This document shows, piece by piece, positions 42,517-51,039 of a stretch of 64,000 nucleotides of DNA. The position numbers and the translations under genes were made by a program. Location: the NCBI RefSeq assembly GCF_001514145.1, contig NZ_KQ948657.1:957663-1021662 (forward strand). Reading direction: 5' to 3'. The notes under the pieces are model-generated. The model did no database searches, was not told the DNA's origin, and was given only the letters and a program-made list of their open reading frames with translations. Each line of letters begins with the position of its first letter. The first letter of the stretch is position 1. The DNA comes from Streptomyces canus. Lineage in GTDB: Bacteria > Actinomycetota > Actinomycetes > Streptomycetales > Streptomycetaceae.

Positions 42517-42750
42517 GGGCGTCTCCCCTGTGAATGTGTCGGTCCTTCGACGGACAACCACCGCGATCGTCAAGAACCTAACTCCCCGGGCGACTTGATG
42601 GTGCCCAGTGCCCGAGATAGCCGTCCCGCATCCCACGAAAGGGACTCGGGAAGCCACGTCTCCGCAGGTCAGACCAGTACCCGGCACAAGGCCGTCCCGA
42701 ATCCCCCGCCAGGGCTGGCGAACGCTCCCGCTCCCCCGCAGCCTGATCCC

Positions 42751-42918
42751 ATGCCCACCCGACCCCACACCCCCACCACCCTCGCCCTGCTGACCCTCCT
42801 CGTGCTCCTCACCCTCACGGGCTGCAAGGACGGCCAGGGCGTACGCGACGAGGGCCCGGCCCACAACAAGGCGGCCGCGGTGAGCTCCGCGGAAAACCAG
42901 AAGGCCGCCCGGCACTGA
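42751..42918 (+). CDS. Tiny lipoprotein
   Basis: A 55-residue ORF from ATG 42751 with a full signal: TTLALLTLLVLLTLTGC is a lipobox (L-T-G-C). The mature part is a short hydrophilic stretch (KDGQGVRDEGPAHNK, AENQKAARH). The ORF is longer upstream, but that part is antisense to the methyltransferase. Its stop is inside the loop of a strong terminator hairpin. No family recognised. Confidence 0.66.
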   Translation: MPTRPHTPTTLALLTLLVLLTLTGCKDGQGVRDEGPAHNKAAAVSSAENQKAARH

Positions 42919-42930
42919 CCGGGCGGCCTT
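42901..42930. terminator. Terminator hairpin containing the lipoprotein stop codon
   Basis: AAGGCCGCCCGG pairs perfectly with CCGGGCGGCCTT (12 bp); the loop CACTGA holds the last His codon and the TGA stop. It separates the small lipoprotein from the convergent DUF805 gene and can work both ways. Confidence 0.85.
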
Positions 42931-42948
42931 CGGAGCAGAGCTACGTCA

Positions 42949-43308
42949 TCACACGTGCGCGGGGGCGAGGGCCTTCGGGTTCGGGCCGTACTTGTTGTCG
43001 CCCGGCTCGCTGTCCAGCACCGAGAAGACGAACAGCGTGATGCCGCCGACGAGCGGCACGATGCCGAACAGGATCCACCAGCCGCTGCGGCCCGTGTCGT
43101 GCAGACGGCGCGCGGTGACGGCCAGGCCGGGCAGCAGGAAGGCGATGTAGGGGATGGCCACGAGCCACGACTGCTTGGTGACGACGCCGAGGACGGCGAA
43201 CACGACGTAGATGATCCCGGCGAACAGCGCGAACATCCAGTATTCCTTGCGGCGCGCACGCCCACTGAAGACCGCGTACTTCTTGAGAACCTCGATGAAC
43301 CAGCTCAT
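42949..43308 (-). CDS. DUF805 membrane protein
   Basis: A 119-residue protein: FIEVLKKYAVFSGRARRKEY, WMFALFAGIIYVVFAVL, IPYIAFLLPGLAVTARRLHD and TGRSGWWILFGIVPLVGGIT. F-x-G-R-A-R-R-x-E-Y and R-R-L-H-D-T-G-x-S-G-W are the DUF805 signatures. Four membrane segments; no known activity. Confidence 0.92.
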   Translation of the reverse strand: MSWFIEVLKKYAVFSGRARRKEYWMFALFAGIIYVVFAVLGVVTKQSWLVAIPYIAFLLPGLAVTARRLHDTGRSGWWILFGIVPLVGGITLFVFSVLDSEPGDNKYGPNPKALAPAHV

Positions 43309-43334
43309 GGTGGTGTCCCCCCATAGATCGCCGC

Positions 43335-43349
43335 TCGGAACCGTTCCGA
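43335..43349. promoter_or_regulatory. Palindrome upstream of the DUF805 gene
   Basis: TCGGAAC-C-GTTCCGA is a perfect 15-bp inverted repeat 27 bp before the start codon of DUF805, a plausible operator. The rest of the 43309-43602 interval has no gene I can support. Confidence 0.35.
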
Positions 43350-43602
43350 ATGGATCAGGCCAGGCGCAGAAGATATGGAGGATGTCGGGAACTCGTCAAT
43401 TCGACGGATGTAAGCAGTTCATCAAGGCGAAGGCTCGACGCAGCCCGACAAATCCGCCACATCCGGTTGCGCATTACGGACACAACACCAGAAGATCACC
43501 GAGCGAAGTGGGCGCCGTTATCCAGACGTTGGCCGGAACGAGCCCCGCCCGTATCCGGACCGAGCTCGAACCGTTGCCGCGACACGCCGTCCGGCGGCTT
43601 CG

Positions 43603-44595
43603 TCAGCCGAGCTTCTGAGCCACCTCGGTCGCCCAGTAGGTGAGGATGTTCTGCGCCCCGGCCCGCTTGATCCCGGTCAGCGTCTCCAGGATCGCCCGGT
43701 CCCGGTCGATCCAGCCCTTCTCGGCGGCGGCCTCGATCATCGAGTACTCACCGGAGATCTGGTACGCGGCGACGGGCACATCGACCGCGTCCGCGACCCG
43801 CGCGAGGATGTCGAGGTAGGGCCCGGCCGGCTTGACCATCACCATGTCGGCACCCTCCTCCAGATCGAGGGCGAGCTCGCGCAGCGACTCCCGCGCGTTG
43901 GCAGGGTCCTGCTGATAGGTCTTGCGGTCACCCTTCAACGACGACGCGACGGCCTCCCGGAAGGGCCCGTAGAACGCGGAGGCGTACTTGGCCGTGTACG
44001 CCAGGATGGCCACGTCCTCCCGCCCGATCTGGTCGAGCGCGTCCCGGACGACCCCGACCTGCCCGTCCATCATCCCGCTGGGCCCCACGACATGGGCGCC
44101 GGCGTCGGCCTGGACCTGGGCCATCTCGGCGTACCGCTCGAGGGTGGCGTCATTGTCGACACGCCCCTGCGCGTCGAGCACCCCGCAGTGCCCGTGGTCG
44201 ATGGTCTCGTCGAGACACAGATCGGACATCACCAGCAGGTCGTCCCCGACCTCGGCCCGTACGTCCCGGATGGCGACCTGCAGAATCCCGTCGGGGTCGG
44301 TGCCCGGCGTTCCGAGAGCGTCCTTCTTCGACTCCTCCGGCACCCCGAAGAGCATGATCCCCGACACCCCGGCCGCCACGGCCTCCGCGGCCGCCTTCTT
44401 CAGACTGTCCCGCGTGTGCTGCACGACCCCGGGCATCGCCGAGATCGGCACCGGCTCACTCGCCCCTTCCAGCACGAACGCCGGGAGGATGAAGTCAGCG
44501 GGGTGCAGCCGGGTCTCGGCGACCATGCGGCGCATGACGGGGTTGGTCCGCAGCCGCCGGGGCCGAGTGCCGGGAAAGGATCCGTACGTCGTCAT
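43603..44595 (-). CDS. hemB: Delta-aminolevulinic acid dehydratase (porphobilinogen synthase)
   Basis: A 330-residue enzyme. [20 protein letters not shown] is the metal region, [18 protein letters not shown] holds the first active-site Lys and [20 protein letters not shown] the second, and [20 protein letters not shown] completes the signature. It condenses two 5-aminolevulinate to porphobilinogen, the step before HemC. It is oriented like the hem operon at 46668-51039 but is separated from it by an oppositely oriented FAD oxidoreductase and a repeat-filled stretch. Confidence 0.96.
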   Translation of the reverse strand: MTTYGSFPGTRPRRLRTNPVMRRMVAETRLHPADFILPAFVLEGASEPVPISAMPGVVQHTRDSLKKAAAEAVAAGVSGIMLFGVPEESKKDALGTPGTDPDGILQVAIRDVRAEVGDDLLVMSDLCLDETIDHGHCGVLDAQGRVDNDATLERYAEMAQVQADAGAHVVGPSGMMDGQVGVVRDALDQIGREDVAILAYTAKYASAFYGPFREAVASSLKGDRKTYQQDPANARESLRELALDLEEGADMVMVKPAGPYLDILARVADAVDVPVAAYQISGEYSMIEAAAEKGWIDRDRAILETLTGIKRAGAQNILTYWATEVAQKLG

Positions 44596-44750
44596 ACACC
44601 TAAGCTACGCCCGCCTCGCGGGCCCCTTTGCCGACGCCCCGTCGGACCCACTGGGGTGCCGGGTCGGGTTGTCGTGCGGCTGCGGGCAGCTGCGCTGGGC
44701 TTGGGCCGGTCGCCTACGGGGGTGCCAGGTCGGGTCCTTGCGCGTCTGCA

Positions 44751-44820
44751 GGCCCGTGGGGGCTGGTCGCGCCCGCGCGGCGGTAGCCGCACATCGATAC
44801 AGCCCCGCGCCCCTGGGGAG
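44751..44820 (-). repeat. Dispersed intergenic repeat, copy 2 (inverted, with an insert)
   Basis: Read on the minus strand: CCAGGGGCGCGGGGCTGTAT ... GCGCGACCAGCCCCCACGGG, with an extra segment around CGATGTGCGGCTACCGCC not present in copy 1. Confidence 0.7.
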
Positions 44821-44903
44821 TTGCAGTCACCGGCGCCACGACAGCCCGATCGTCACCTCGCGCGCCACGACGGACCGTTCGCCGCGTACGGCGCGAAGGG
44901 GAC

Positions 44904-45000
44904 GGGGTGGGGGGTGTCCGCCCGCAGCGGCCGGCGTCCGTTATCCAGTACAGCCGAAGCAACAGCAACCGCCGGACCGAGGACGGACACCCCCCACCCC
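44904..45000. repeat. Long perfect inverted repeat with 63-nt loop
   Basis: GGGGTGGGGGGTGTCCG at 44904-44920 is exactly complementary to CGGACACCCCCCACCCC at 44984-45000. The loop contains a purine-rich GAAGCAACAGCAACC. It could form a stable structure in RNA or cruciform DNA. Confidence 0.9.
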
Positions 45001-45071
45001 GGCCCCGACCCACCCACCACACCGCACGCGCTACACCCGCCCCCACCGGGGCCGCAGCTGCGCCGCAGGCA

Positions 45072-45126
45072 TCCAGGGGCGCGGGGAACTGCGCAAAACG
45101 CCCGCCCCCACCCACCCGCAGCCGCC
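45072..45126 (+). repeat. Dispersed intergenic repeat, copy 3
   Basis: CCAGGGGCGCGGGGAACTGC, then an A-rich variation (GCAAAACGCCCGCCCCCACC) and CACCCGCAGCCGCC; matches copy 1 at both ends. Confidence 0.72.
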
Positions 45127-45204
45127 CAAGGACCCGACGCGCCACCCCCACATGCGCCACCCCACCCCCAGGTCCAAGCTGAAAGAACAAGGCAGGAGGA
45201 CACC

Positions 45205-46620
45205 ATGGCTGCCACCCCCAACACCCCCGACACCCCCAACACCCCCGACACCCACCCCACCCTCAACCAGATCCACGGCCCCGTCATCCACCCCGGCGAA
45301 CCCGGCTACGCCGACGAAGTCACCGGCTTCAACCTGGCCGCCCTGCACACCCCTGACGTGGTCGTCGGTGCCACCCGCGCCGAGGACATCGTCATCGCCC
45401 TGCGCTGGGCCTCGGCCACCCACACCCCCGTCACCGTCCAGGCCACCGGCCACGGCGCCAACTTCCCCATAGCGAACGGCCTGCTGATCAACACCACCCG
45501 CATGACCGGCGTACACGTCGACGAAGACACCCGCACCGCGAGAATCGACGCCGGCGCGAAGTGGCGGCACGTCCTGGCCGCCGCCACCCCCCACGGCCTC
45601 GCCACCCTGAACGGCTCCTCCACCGACGCCGGCGTCGTCGGCTACACCCTCGGCGGCGGCCTCCCGGTCCTCGGCCGCACCTACGGCTACGCCGCCGACA
45701 AGGTCCGCTCCTTCGAGGTCGTCACCCCCGACGGAACGCCCCACCACACCGACGCCGACACGGAACCCGACCTCTTCTGGGCCCTGCGCGGCGGCAAGGG
45801 CAACGTAGGAGTGGTGACCTCCCTGGTCACCGAACTCCTCCCGCTCCCCCGCATCCTCGGCGGCGGCATCTACTGCGCGGGCGAGGACGCCGAGCCCCTG
45901 CTGACCACCTGGGCGACCTGGACCCAGAACATCCCGCCGGAGATGAACAGCACCTTCAGCATCCTGCGCCTACCGCCCTTCCCGGAGATCCCCGAACCCT
46001 TCCGGGGCGGCTTCTGGGCAAGGGTCTGCCTCGCCTGGACCGGCGAGACGGCAGCGGGCCAGGACCTCCTCACCCCGCTCCGCGAGGCCGCACCGGTCGT
46101 GATCGACACGGTGGAGGAGATGGACTACGCGGCGGTGGACCGCATCTACCTGGACCCCCAGGACCCACTCCCGGCCCGCGAGTCCTGCATCCTGCTGCGC
46201 GAGCTGACACCGCAGGCGATCGACACGTTCCTGGACCAGGCCGGCCCGGCGGCGGGCGCCGGTGACTTCCCGCTCCTGATGGTCGAGCTCCGGCACATGG
46301 GCGCGGCGCTGTCCCGCCCCGCAGCCGTGGCGGACGCGGTCTGCGCCCGGGACGCCGAGTACCTCCTGGAGGCGGTGGGCGTCCTGGCGGCACCCCCCAT
46401 GGCCGAGGCGGTGGAACGCGCCACGACCGCCCTCAACTCCGCGATGGCCGCGTACGGCACCGGCCGCACCCTGGTCAACCTGCACGGCACCCCGGGCGAC
46501 GAGAAGGACCGCGCCCGCGCCTGGACCCCGGAGGTCTACGACCGTCTGCGGCGCGCGAAGTCGACGTACGACCCGGAGAATCTTTTGCGCTACGGCCACA
46601 CGGTGGCTCCGTCAGCCTGA
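45205..46620 (+). CDS. FAD-binding oxidoreductase (berberine bridge enzyme-like)
   Basis: A 471-residue PCMH-type flavoprotein. The Thr/Pro-rich start is followed by ATRAEDIVIALRWASATHTP, VTVQATGHGANFPIANGLLI (the His-Gly region that commonly carries FAD covalently as R/T-G-x-G-H; here T-G-H-G-A), LNGSSTDAGVVGYTLGGGLP and WALRGGKGNVGVVTSLVTEL. The end NLLRYGHTVAPSA is the BBE C-terminal motif (N-x-x-R-Y, usually N-P-x-N-x-F). It oxidises a sugar, phenol or secondary metabolite with O2. A good AGGAGGA precedes the ATG. It lies reversed inside the hem region. Confidence 0.88.
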   Translation: MAATPNTPDTPNTPDTHPTLNQIHGPVIHPGEPGYADEVTGFNLAALHTPDVVVGATRAEDIVIALRWASATHTPVTVQATGHGANFPIANGLLINTTRMTGVHVDEDTRTARIDAGAKWRHVLAAATPHGLATLNGSSTDAGVVGYTLGGGLPVLGRTYGYAADKVRSFEVVTPDGTPHHTDADTEPDLFWALRGGKGNVGVVTSLVTELLPLPRILGGGIYCAGEDAEPLLTTWATWTQNIPPEMNSTFSILRLPPFPEIPEPFRGGFWARVCLAWTGETAAGQDLLTPLREAAPVVIDTVEEMDYAAVDRIYLDPQDPLPARESCILLRELTPQAIDTFLDQAGPAAGAGDFPLLMVELRHMGAALSRPAAVADAVCARDAEYLLEAVGVLAAPPMAEAVERATTALNSAMAAYGTGRTLVNLHGTPGDEKDRARAWTPEVYDRLRRAKSTYDPENLLRYGHTVAPSA

Positions 46621-46667
46621 ACCAGACCTCCGCAGCCACCGCGCACCCACACCACTCCCCGCAACAC

Positions 46668-48374
46668 TCAGGTCGTCGACCGCCGCCGCCGAGCCCCCGG
46701 CCGCCGCTCGCTCGGCCGTGTCACCGGATCCCCGGCCTCGACCGCCGCCGCCCGCCGCTTCAGCCCGAAGTCGGCGAGGGCCTCGGCCAGCTTGTGCACG
46801 GACGGCTCGGGAGCCATCACATCCACCCGCAGCCCGTGCTCCTCGGCGGTCTTGGCCGTGGCGGGACCGATGCACGCGATCACGGTCACGTTGTGCGGCT
46901 TCCCGGCGATGCCCACCAGGTTCCGCACGGTCGACGACGACGTGAAGAGAACGGCGTCGAACCCACCGCCCTTGATCGCCTCCCGCGTCTCCGCCGGCGG
47001 CGGCGAGGCCCGTACGGTCCGATAGGCGGTGACGTCGTCGACCTCCCACCCGAGCTCGATGAGCCCGGCGACAAGAGTCTCCGTGGCGATGTCGGCGCGC
47101 GGCAGGAACACCCGGTCGATCGGGTCGAAGACCGGGTCGTACGGCGGCCAGTCCTCGAGAAGACCCGCGGCCGACTGCTCACCGCTCGGCACCAGATCGG
47201 GCTTCACACCGAAGGCGATCAGCGCCTTCGCCGTCTGCTCGCCCACCGCGGCGACCTTGATCCCCGCGAAGGCACGCGCGTCGAGCCCGTACTCCTCGAA
47301 CTTCTCGCGTACGGCCTTGACGGCGTTGACCGAGGTGAAGGCGATCCACTCGTAGCGTCCGGTCACGAGTCCCTTGACCGCCCGCTCCATCTGCTGGGGC
47401 GTTCTCGGCGGCTCGACGGCGATCGTCGGCACCTCGTGCGGCACGGCCCCGTAGGACCGCAGCTGGTCGGAGAGCGAGGCCGCCTGCTCCTTCGTACGCG
47501 GCACGAGAACCTTCCAGCCGAACAGCGGCTTGTTCTCGAACCACGACAGCTGGTCGCGCTGCGCGGCGGCCGAACGCTCACCGACCACGACTATCACCGG
47601 TCGCCCGCCCTCGGGCGAGGGCAGCACCTTGGCCTGCTTGAGCGTCTGGGCGATGGTGCCCAGGGTGGCCGTCCACGTCCGCTGGCGGGTGGTCGTACCG
47701 GCGACGGTGACCGTCATCGGAGTGTCGGGCTTGCGCCCGGCCGCGACCAGCTCCCCGGCGGCGGCACCGACGGAGTCCAGGGTCGTCGACACGACCACGG
47801 TCCCGTCCGACGCCCCCACCTCCGTCCAGCACCGGTCGGAGGCCGTCCGCGCGTCCACGAACCGCACGTCCGCGCCCTGGGCGTCGCGCAGCGGCACACC
47901 GGCGTACGCGGGTACACCGACCGCGGCGGCGACACCGGGCACGACCTCGAAGGGGACGCCCGCGCGGGCGCAGGCCAACATCTCCTCGGCGGCGTACGCG
48001 TCGAGCCCGGGGTCCCCGGACACCGCACGTACGACCCGCCTGCCGCCCCTCGCGGCCTCCATGACAAGATGTGCGGCATCCCGTACAGCGGGGGCAGCTG
48101 CGGTTGTTGACGAGCCGTCAACGATCGTTAGTTGGGGCGCGCCCGTGCCCGGAACCGGAGTCGAAGGCGACTCCGTGTCCGTGTCCACGACGGCGACGCC
48201 CGACCGAGCGTGGACGCGTACGACGTCGAGCACTTCGTGCCCGGCGACGAGAACGTCCGCGTTCGTGAGCGCCTCGACGGCGCGCAGAGTCAGCAGTCCC
48301 GGATCTCCGGGTCCGGCACCGAGGAAGGTGACGTGCCCGTGTTCAGGACCGGCGGGAAGAGTGGTGGGGCTCAC
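46668..48374 (-). CDS. hemD: Fused uroporphyrinogen-III methyltransferase / uroporphyrinogen-III synthase
   Basis: A 568-residue two-domain protein. Residues 1-260 are the tetrapyrrole methylase (CobA-like) fold: VTFLGAGPGDPGLLTLRAVE with the G-A-G-P-G-D motif, then VVRAVSGDPGLDAYAAEEML, VPFEVVPGVAAAVGVPAYAG. Residues 290-540 are HemD: LFGWKVLVPRTKEQAASLSD, YEWIAFTSVNAVKAVREKFE, KVAAVGEQTAKAL and FDAVLFTSSSTVRNLVG. It closes hydroxymethylbilane to uroporphyrinogen III and may methylate it toward sirohaem/B12. The fusion is normal for Streptomyces hem operons. The start overlaps hemC (ATGA). The Arg-rich tail is not conserved. Confidence 0.94.
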   Translation of the reverse strand: MSPTTLPAGPEHGHVTFLGAGPGDPGLLTLRAVEALTNADVLVAGHEVLDVVRVHARSGVAVVDTDTESPSTPVPGTGAPQLTIVDGSSTTAAAPAVRDAAHLVMEAARGGRRVVRAVSGDPGLDAYAAEEMLACARAGVPFEVVPGVAAAVGVPAYAGVPLRDAQGADVRFVDARTASDRCWTEVGASDGTVVVSTTLDSVGAAAGELVAAGRKPDTPMTVTVAGTTTRQRTWTATLGTIAQTLKQAKVLPSPEGGRPVIVVVGERSAAAQRDQLSWFENKPLFGWKVLVPRTKEQAASLSDQLRSYGAVPHEVPTIAVEPPRTPQQMERAVKGLVTGRYEWIAFTSVNAVKAVREKFEEYGLDARAFAGIKVAAVGEQTAKALIAFGVKPDLVPSGEQSAAGLLEDWPPYDPVFDPIDRVFLPRADIATETLVAGLIELGWEVDDVTAYRTVRASPPPAETREAIKGGGFDAVLFTSSSTVRNLVGIAGKPHNVTVIACIGPATAKTAEEHGLRVDVMAPEPSVHKLAEALADFGLKRRAAAVEAGDPVTRPSERRPGARRRRSTT

Positions 48375-49330
48375 TGTGCTCGCTCCCCCATCAGACCGGC
48401 CGCGCCCTGGGCAAGCATCTCGGCCGCGAGTTCACGGCCGAGCGCCATTGCTTGGTCGTACGTCTCGGGCACGGGACCGGTGGTGGACAACTGCACCGTG
48501 CGAGAGCCGTCGGTCGTGCCGACGACGCCCCGCAGGCGCATTTCCTTGACAATCTGCCCGTCGGCCAGCAGGTCGGCCAGCGCGCCCACAGGGGCGGAGC
48601 AGCCGGCCTCCAGGGCGGCGAGCAGTGACCGTTCGGCGGTCACGGCGACCCGCGTGAACGGGTCGTCGAGCTCGCCGAGCGCTGCGATCAGGTCCGCGTT
48701 GTCCGCGGTGCATTCGATCGCGAGTGCTCCCTGGCCGGGAGCGGGCAAAACTGTGTCGACCGAGAGGAAATCGGTCACTTCGTCGATACGGCCGATGCGG
48801 GTGAGCCCTGCCGCGGCCAGCACCACCGCATCAAGCTCACCATCGCGCACGAACCGCACGCGGGTGTCGATGTTCCCCCGGATCGCAACCGTCTCGATAT
48901 CAAGTCCGTGTGCGCGGGCGTACGCGTTCAGCTGCGCCGTGCGCCGGGGGGAACCGGTACCGATGCGGGCGCCGGGGGGCAGGTCGGTGAACTTCAGGGC
49001 ATCCCGGGCGACGATGACGTCCCGCGGGTCCTCGCGCTCGGGTATCGCGGCCAACACCAGCTCGTCCGGCTGCCCGGTGGGCAGGTCCTTGAGCGAGTGC
49101 ACCGCGAAGTCGACCTCGCCCTTGAGCAGGGCTTCGCGCAGCGCGGTCACGAAGACGCCGGTGCCGCCGATCTGCGCGAGCGCCTCCTTGGACACATCGC
49201 CGTACGTGGTGATCTCCACGAGCTCGACGGGCTGCCCGGTCACCTGGCTCACGGCGTCCGCCACCTGCCGCGACTGGGACATGGCGAGTTTGCTCCGCCT
49301 GGTCCCCAGTCGTAGCGCCTTGGTACTCAT
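48371..49330 (-). CDS. hemC: Hydroxymethylbilane synthase (porphobilinogen deaminase)
   Basis: A 319-residue enzyme. LRLGTRRSKLAMSQSRQVAD, HSLKDLPTGQPDELVLAAIP (substrate Asp region), IGTGSPRRTAQLNAYARAHG, and LAALEAGCSAPVGALADLL where the Cys binds the dipyrromethane cofactor. It polymerises four porphobilinogen units. Overlapping ATGA junctions link it to hemA upstream and hemD downstream. Confidence 0.96.
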   Translation of the reverse strand: MSTKALRLGTRRSKLAMSQSRQVADAVSQVTGQPVELVEITTYGDVSKEALAQIGGTGVFVTALREALLKGEVDFAVHSLKDLPTGQPDELVLAAIPEREDPRDVIVARDALKFTDLPPGARIGTGSPRRTAQLNAYARAHGLDIETVAIRGNIDTRVRFVRDGELDAVVLAAAGLTRIGRIDEVTDFLSVDTVLPAPGQGALAIECTADNADLIAALGELDDPFTRVAVTAERSLLAALEAGCSAPVGALADLLADGQIVKEMRLRGVVGTTDGSRTVQLSTTGPVPETYDQAMALGRELAAEMLAQGAAGLMGERAQ

Positions 49331-51039
49331 GACGAGCCTCGGTCTTTCTCATCGGTGGTGCTGTCCTCGGCGCGGGAGACGGCGGCCACCGTCTCGGGGT
49401 CGAGGTCGAACAAAGTCCGCAACGCGTCCGCGTACCCGGCACCGCCGGGCTCGGCCGCGAGTTGCTTGACCCGTACGGTCGGCGCGTGCAGCAGCTTGTC
49501 GACCACGCGCCGCACGGTCTGCGTGATCTCACCGCGCTGCTTGTCGTCGAGTCCCGGCAGCCGCCCGTCGAGCCGGGCGATCTCACCGGCGACGACGTCG
49601 GCGGCCATGGACCGCAGCGCGACGACGGTCGGCGTGATGTGCGCGGCCCTGAGCGCGGCCCCGAAGGCGGCGACCTCGTCGGCCACGATACGACGGACCT
49701 GGTCGACGTCGGCCGCCATGGGAGCGTCCGCCGAAGCGTCGGCGAGGGACTCGATGTCGACGAGCCGCACCCCGCCCAGGCGGTGCACGGCGGCGTCGAT
49801 GTCCCGGGGCATGGCGAGGTCGAGCAGGAAGAGCGAGGGGGTGGGCCGCGGAATCTCGGCGACGGGCTCGGGCCTGCGCCGCTCGGGCACTCGCCCGATG
49901 ACGGCGGCGGTGGCCGCGAGCGCCGCGATGGCCTCGGCTTCCTCGGCGGGATCGAGCACGGTCGCGACCGACCCGGAACTCTGCGGCCGCGGCGCGTTGT
50001 CCACCCACGCGGCGTGCTGCTCCAGCTCGGAGGCGGCCATTCCGGCGACAGCGGCCTCACCGAGCACGGAGAAACCGGGGGTGGCCTGTATGGGAGCCAG
50101 GTCGAGCGGACAGTTCTCGTCCGTCGCGGAGCCTGCGGGCTGTCGTGCCGCCGGGGCGGATCCCGACTCACGGAAGGGCGGCACCTCGTCAACGCCGAGT
50201 GGTGCGACCGACCCCCGTGCCGCGGCGACAGCCTCGGCACTGAGTACGAGCCCGGTGGCTCCCGTACAGGACACCACGACATCTGCACGTGTCAGCTCGT
50301 CCGACACCGAATCCATCGGTACCGCGCGGGCGGACACGTCCCCGCCTTCATTGAGAATCTCCGCGAGCCGCTCGGCCCGGTCAGCCGTCCGGTTGGCGAC
50401 GACGATCTCCCTGACCCCGACCCGCGCCAGCGTCGCCGCGGCCAGCGAGGACATCGACCCGGCCCCGATGACCAGCGCCTTCTTCCCTCGCGCCCAGTCC
50501 GACACCTCCGCGCCGAGAGCCAGTTGCTCCAGCCCGAACGTGACCAGCGACTGCCCCGCCCGGTCGATCCCGGTCTCGGAGTGGGCCCGCTTCCCGACCC
50601 GCAGCGCCTGTTGGAACAGGTCGTTGAGCAGCCGTCCGGCCGTGTGCAGCTCCTGAGCCCGCGCCAGCGAGTCCTTTATCTGGCCGAGGATCTGCCCCTC
50701 CCCGACGACCATGGAGTCCAGCCCACAGGCCACGGAGAAGAGGTGATGAACGGCCCGGTCCTCGTAGTGCACGTAGAGATACGGAGTGAGCTCGTCGAGC
50801 CCCACCCCACTGTGCTGCGCGAGCAGCGTGGACAGCTCGGCCACCCCGGCGTGGAACTTGTCCACGTCGGCGTACAGCTCGATCCGGTTGCAGGTGGCCA
50901 GCACCGCGGCCTCCGTGGCCGGGTCGGCGGCGACCGTGTCCTGGACCAGCTTCACCTGCGCATCGGCATGGAGAGCCGCCCGCTCGAGCACGCTGACCGG
51001 CGCGCTGCGGTGGCTCAGCCCGACGACGAGGAGACTCAT
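49327..51039 (-). CDS. hemA: Glutamyl-tRNA reductase
   Basis: A 570-residue enzyme. VLATCNRIELYADVDKFHAG carries the active-site Cys, YEDRAVHHLFSVACGLDSMV and VGEGQILGQIKDSLARAQEL are catalytic-domain signatures, and KKALVIGAGSMSSLAAATLA is the NADPH Rossmann loop. It is longer than the usual 420 residues because of an Ala/Glu-rich insert in residues about 285-385 (visible as EEAEAIAALAATAAVIGRV), as in other streptomycetes. It reduces glutamyl-tRNA to glutamate semialdehyde, the first committed step. Regulated by Rex from the upstream operator. Confidence 0.95.
   Translation of the reverse strand: MSLLVVGLSHRSAPVSVLERAALHADAQVKLVQDTVAADPATEAAVLATCNRIELYADVDKFHAGVAELSTLLAQHSGVGLDELTPYLYVHYEDRAVHHLFSVACGLDSMVVGEGQILGQIKDSLARAQELHTAGRLLNDLFQQALRVGKRAHSETGIDRAGQSLVTFGLEQLALGAEVSDWARGKKALVIGAGSMSSLAAATLARVGVREIVVANRTADRAERLAEILNEGGDVSARAVPMDSVSDELTRADVVVSCTGATGLVLSAEAVAAARGSVAPLGVDEVPPFRESGSAPAARQPAGSATDENCPLDLAPIQATPGFSVLGEAAVAGMAASELEQHAAWVDNAPRPQSSGSVATVLDPAEEAEAIAALAATAAVIGRVPERRRPEPVAEIPRPTPSLFLLDLAMPRDIDAAVHRLGGVRLVDIESLADASADAPMAADVDQVRRIVADEVAAFGAALRAAHITPTVVALRSMAADVVAGEIARLDGRLPGLDDKQRGEITQTVRRVVDKLLHAPTVRVKQLAAEPGGAGYADALRTLFDLDPETVAAVSRAEDSTTDEKDRGSS

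Larger units (their letters stand above)
44596..45204. other. Repeat-rich intergenic region between hemB and the FAD oxidoreductase
   Basis: No gene is supported. It holds an inverted copy (44751-44820) and a direct copy (45072-45126) of the dispersed repeat also seen at 18408-18463, flanking a long perfect inverted repeat (44904-44920 and 44984-45000). The whole stretch is an imperfect inverted repeat of about 500 bp. Confidence 0.7.

Noticed and set aside
43350..43643. Short frames between DUF805 and hemB
   Set aside because: No ribosome site or recognisable protein; one runs into antisense hemB.
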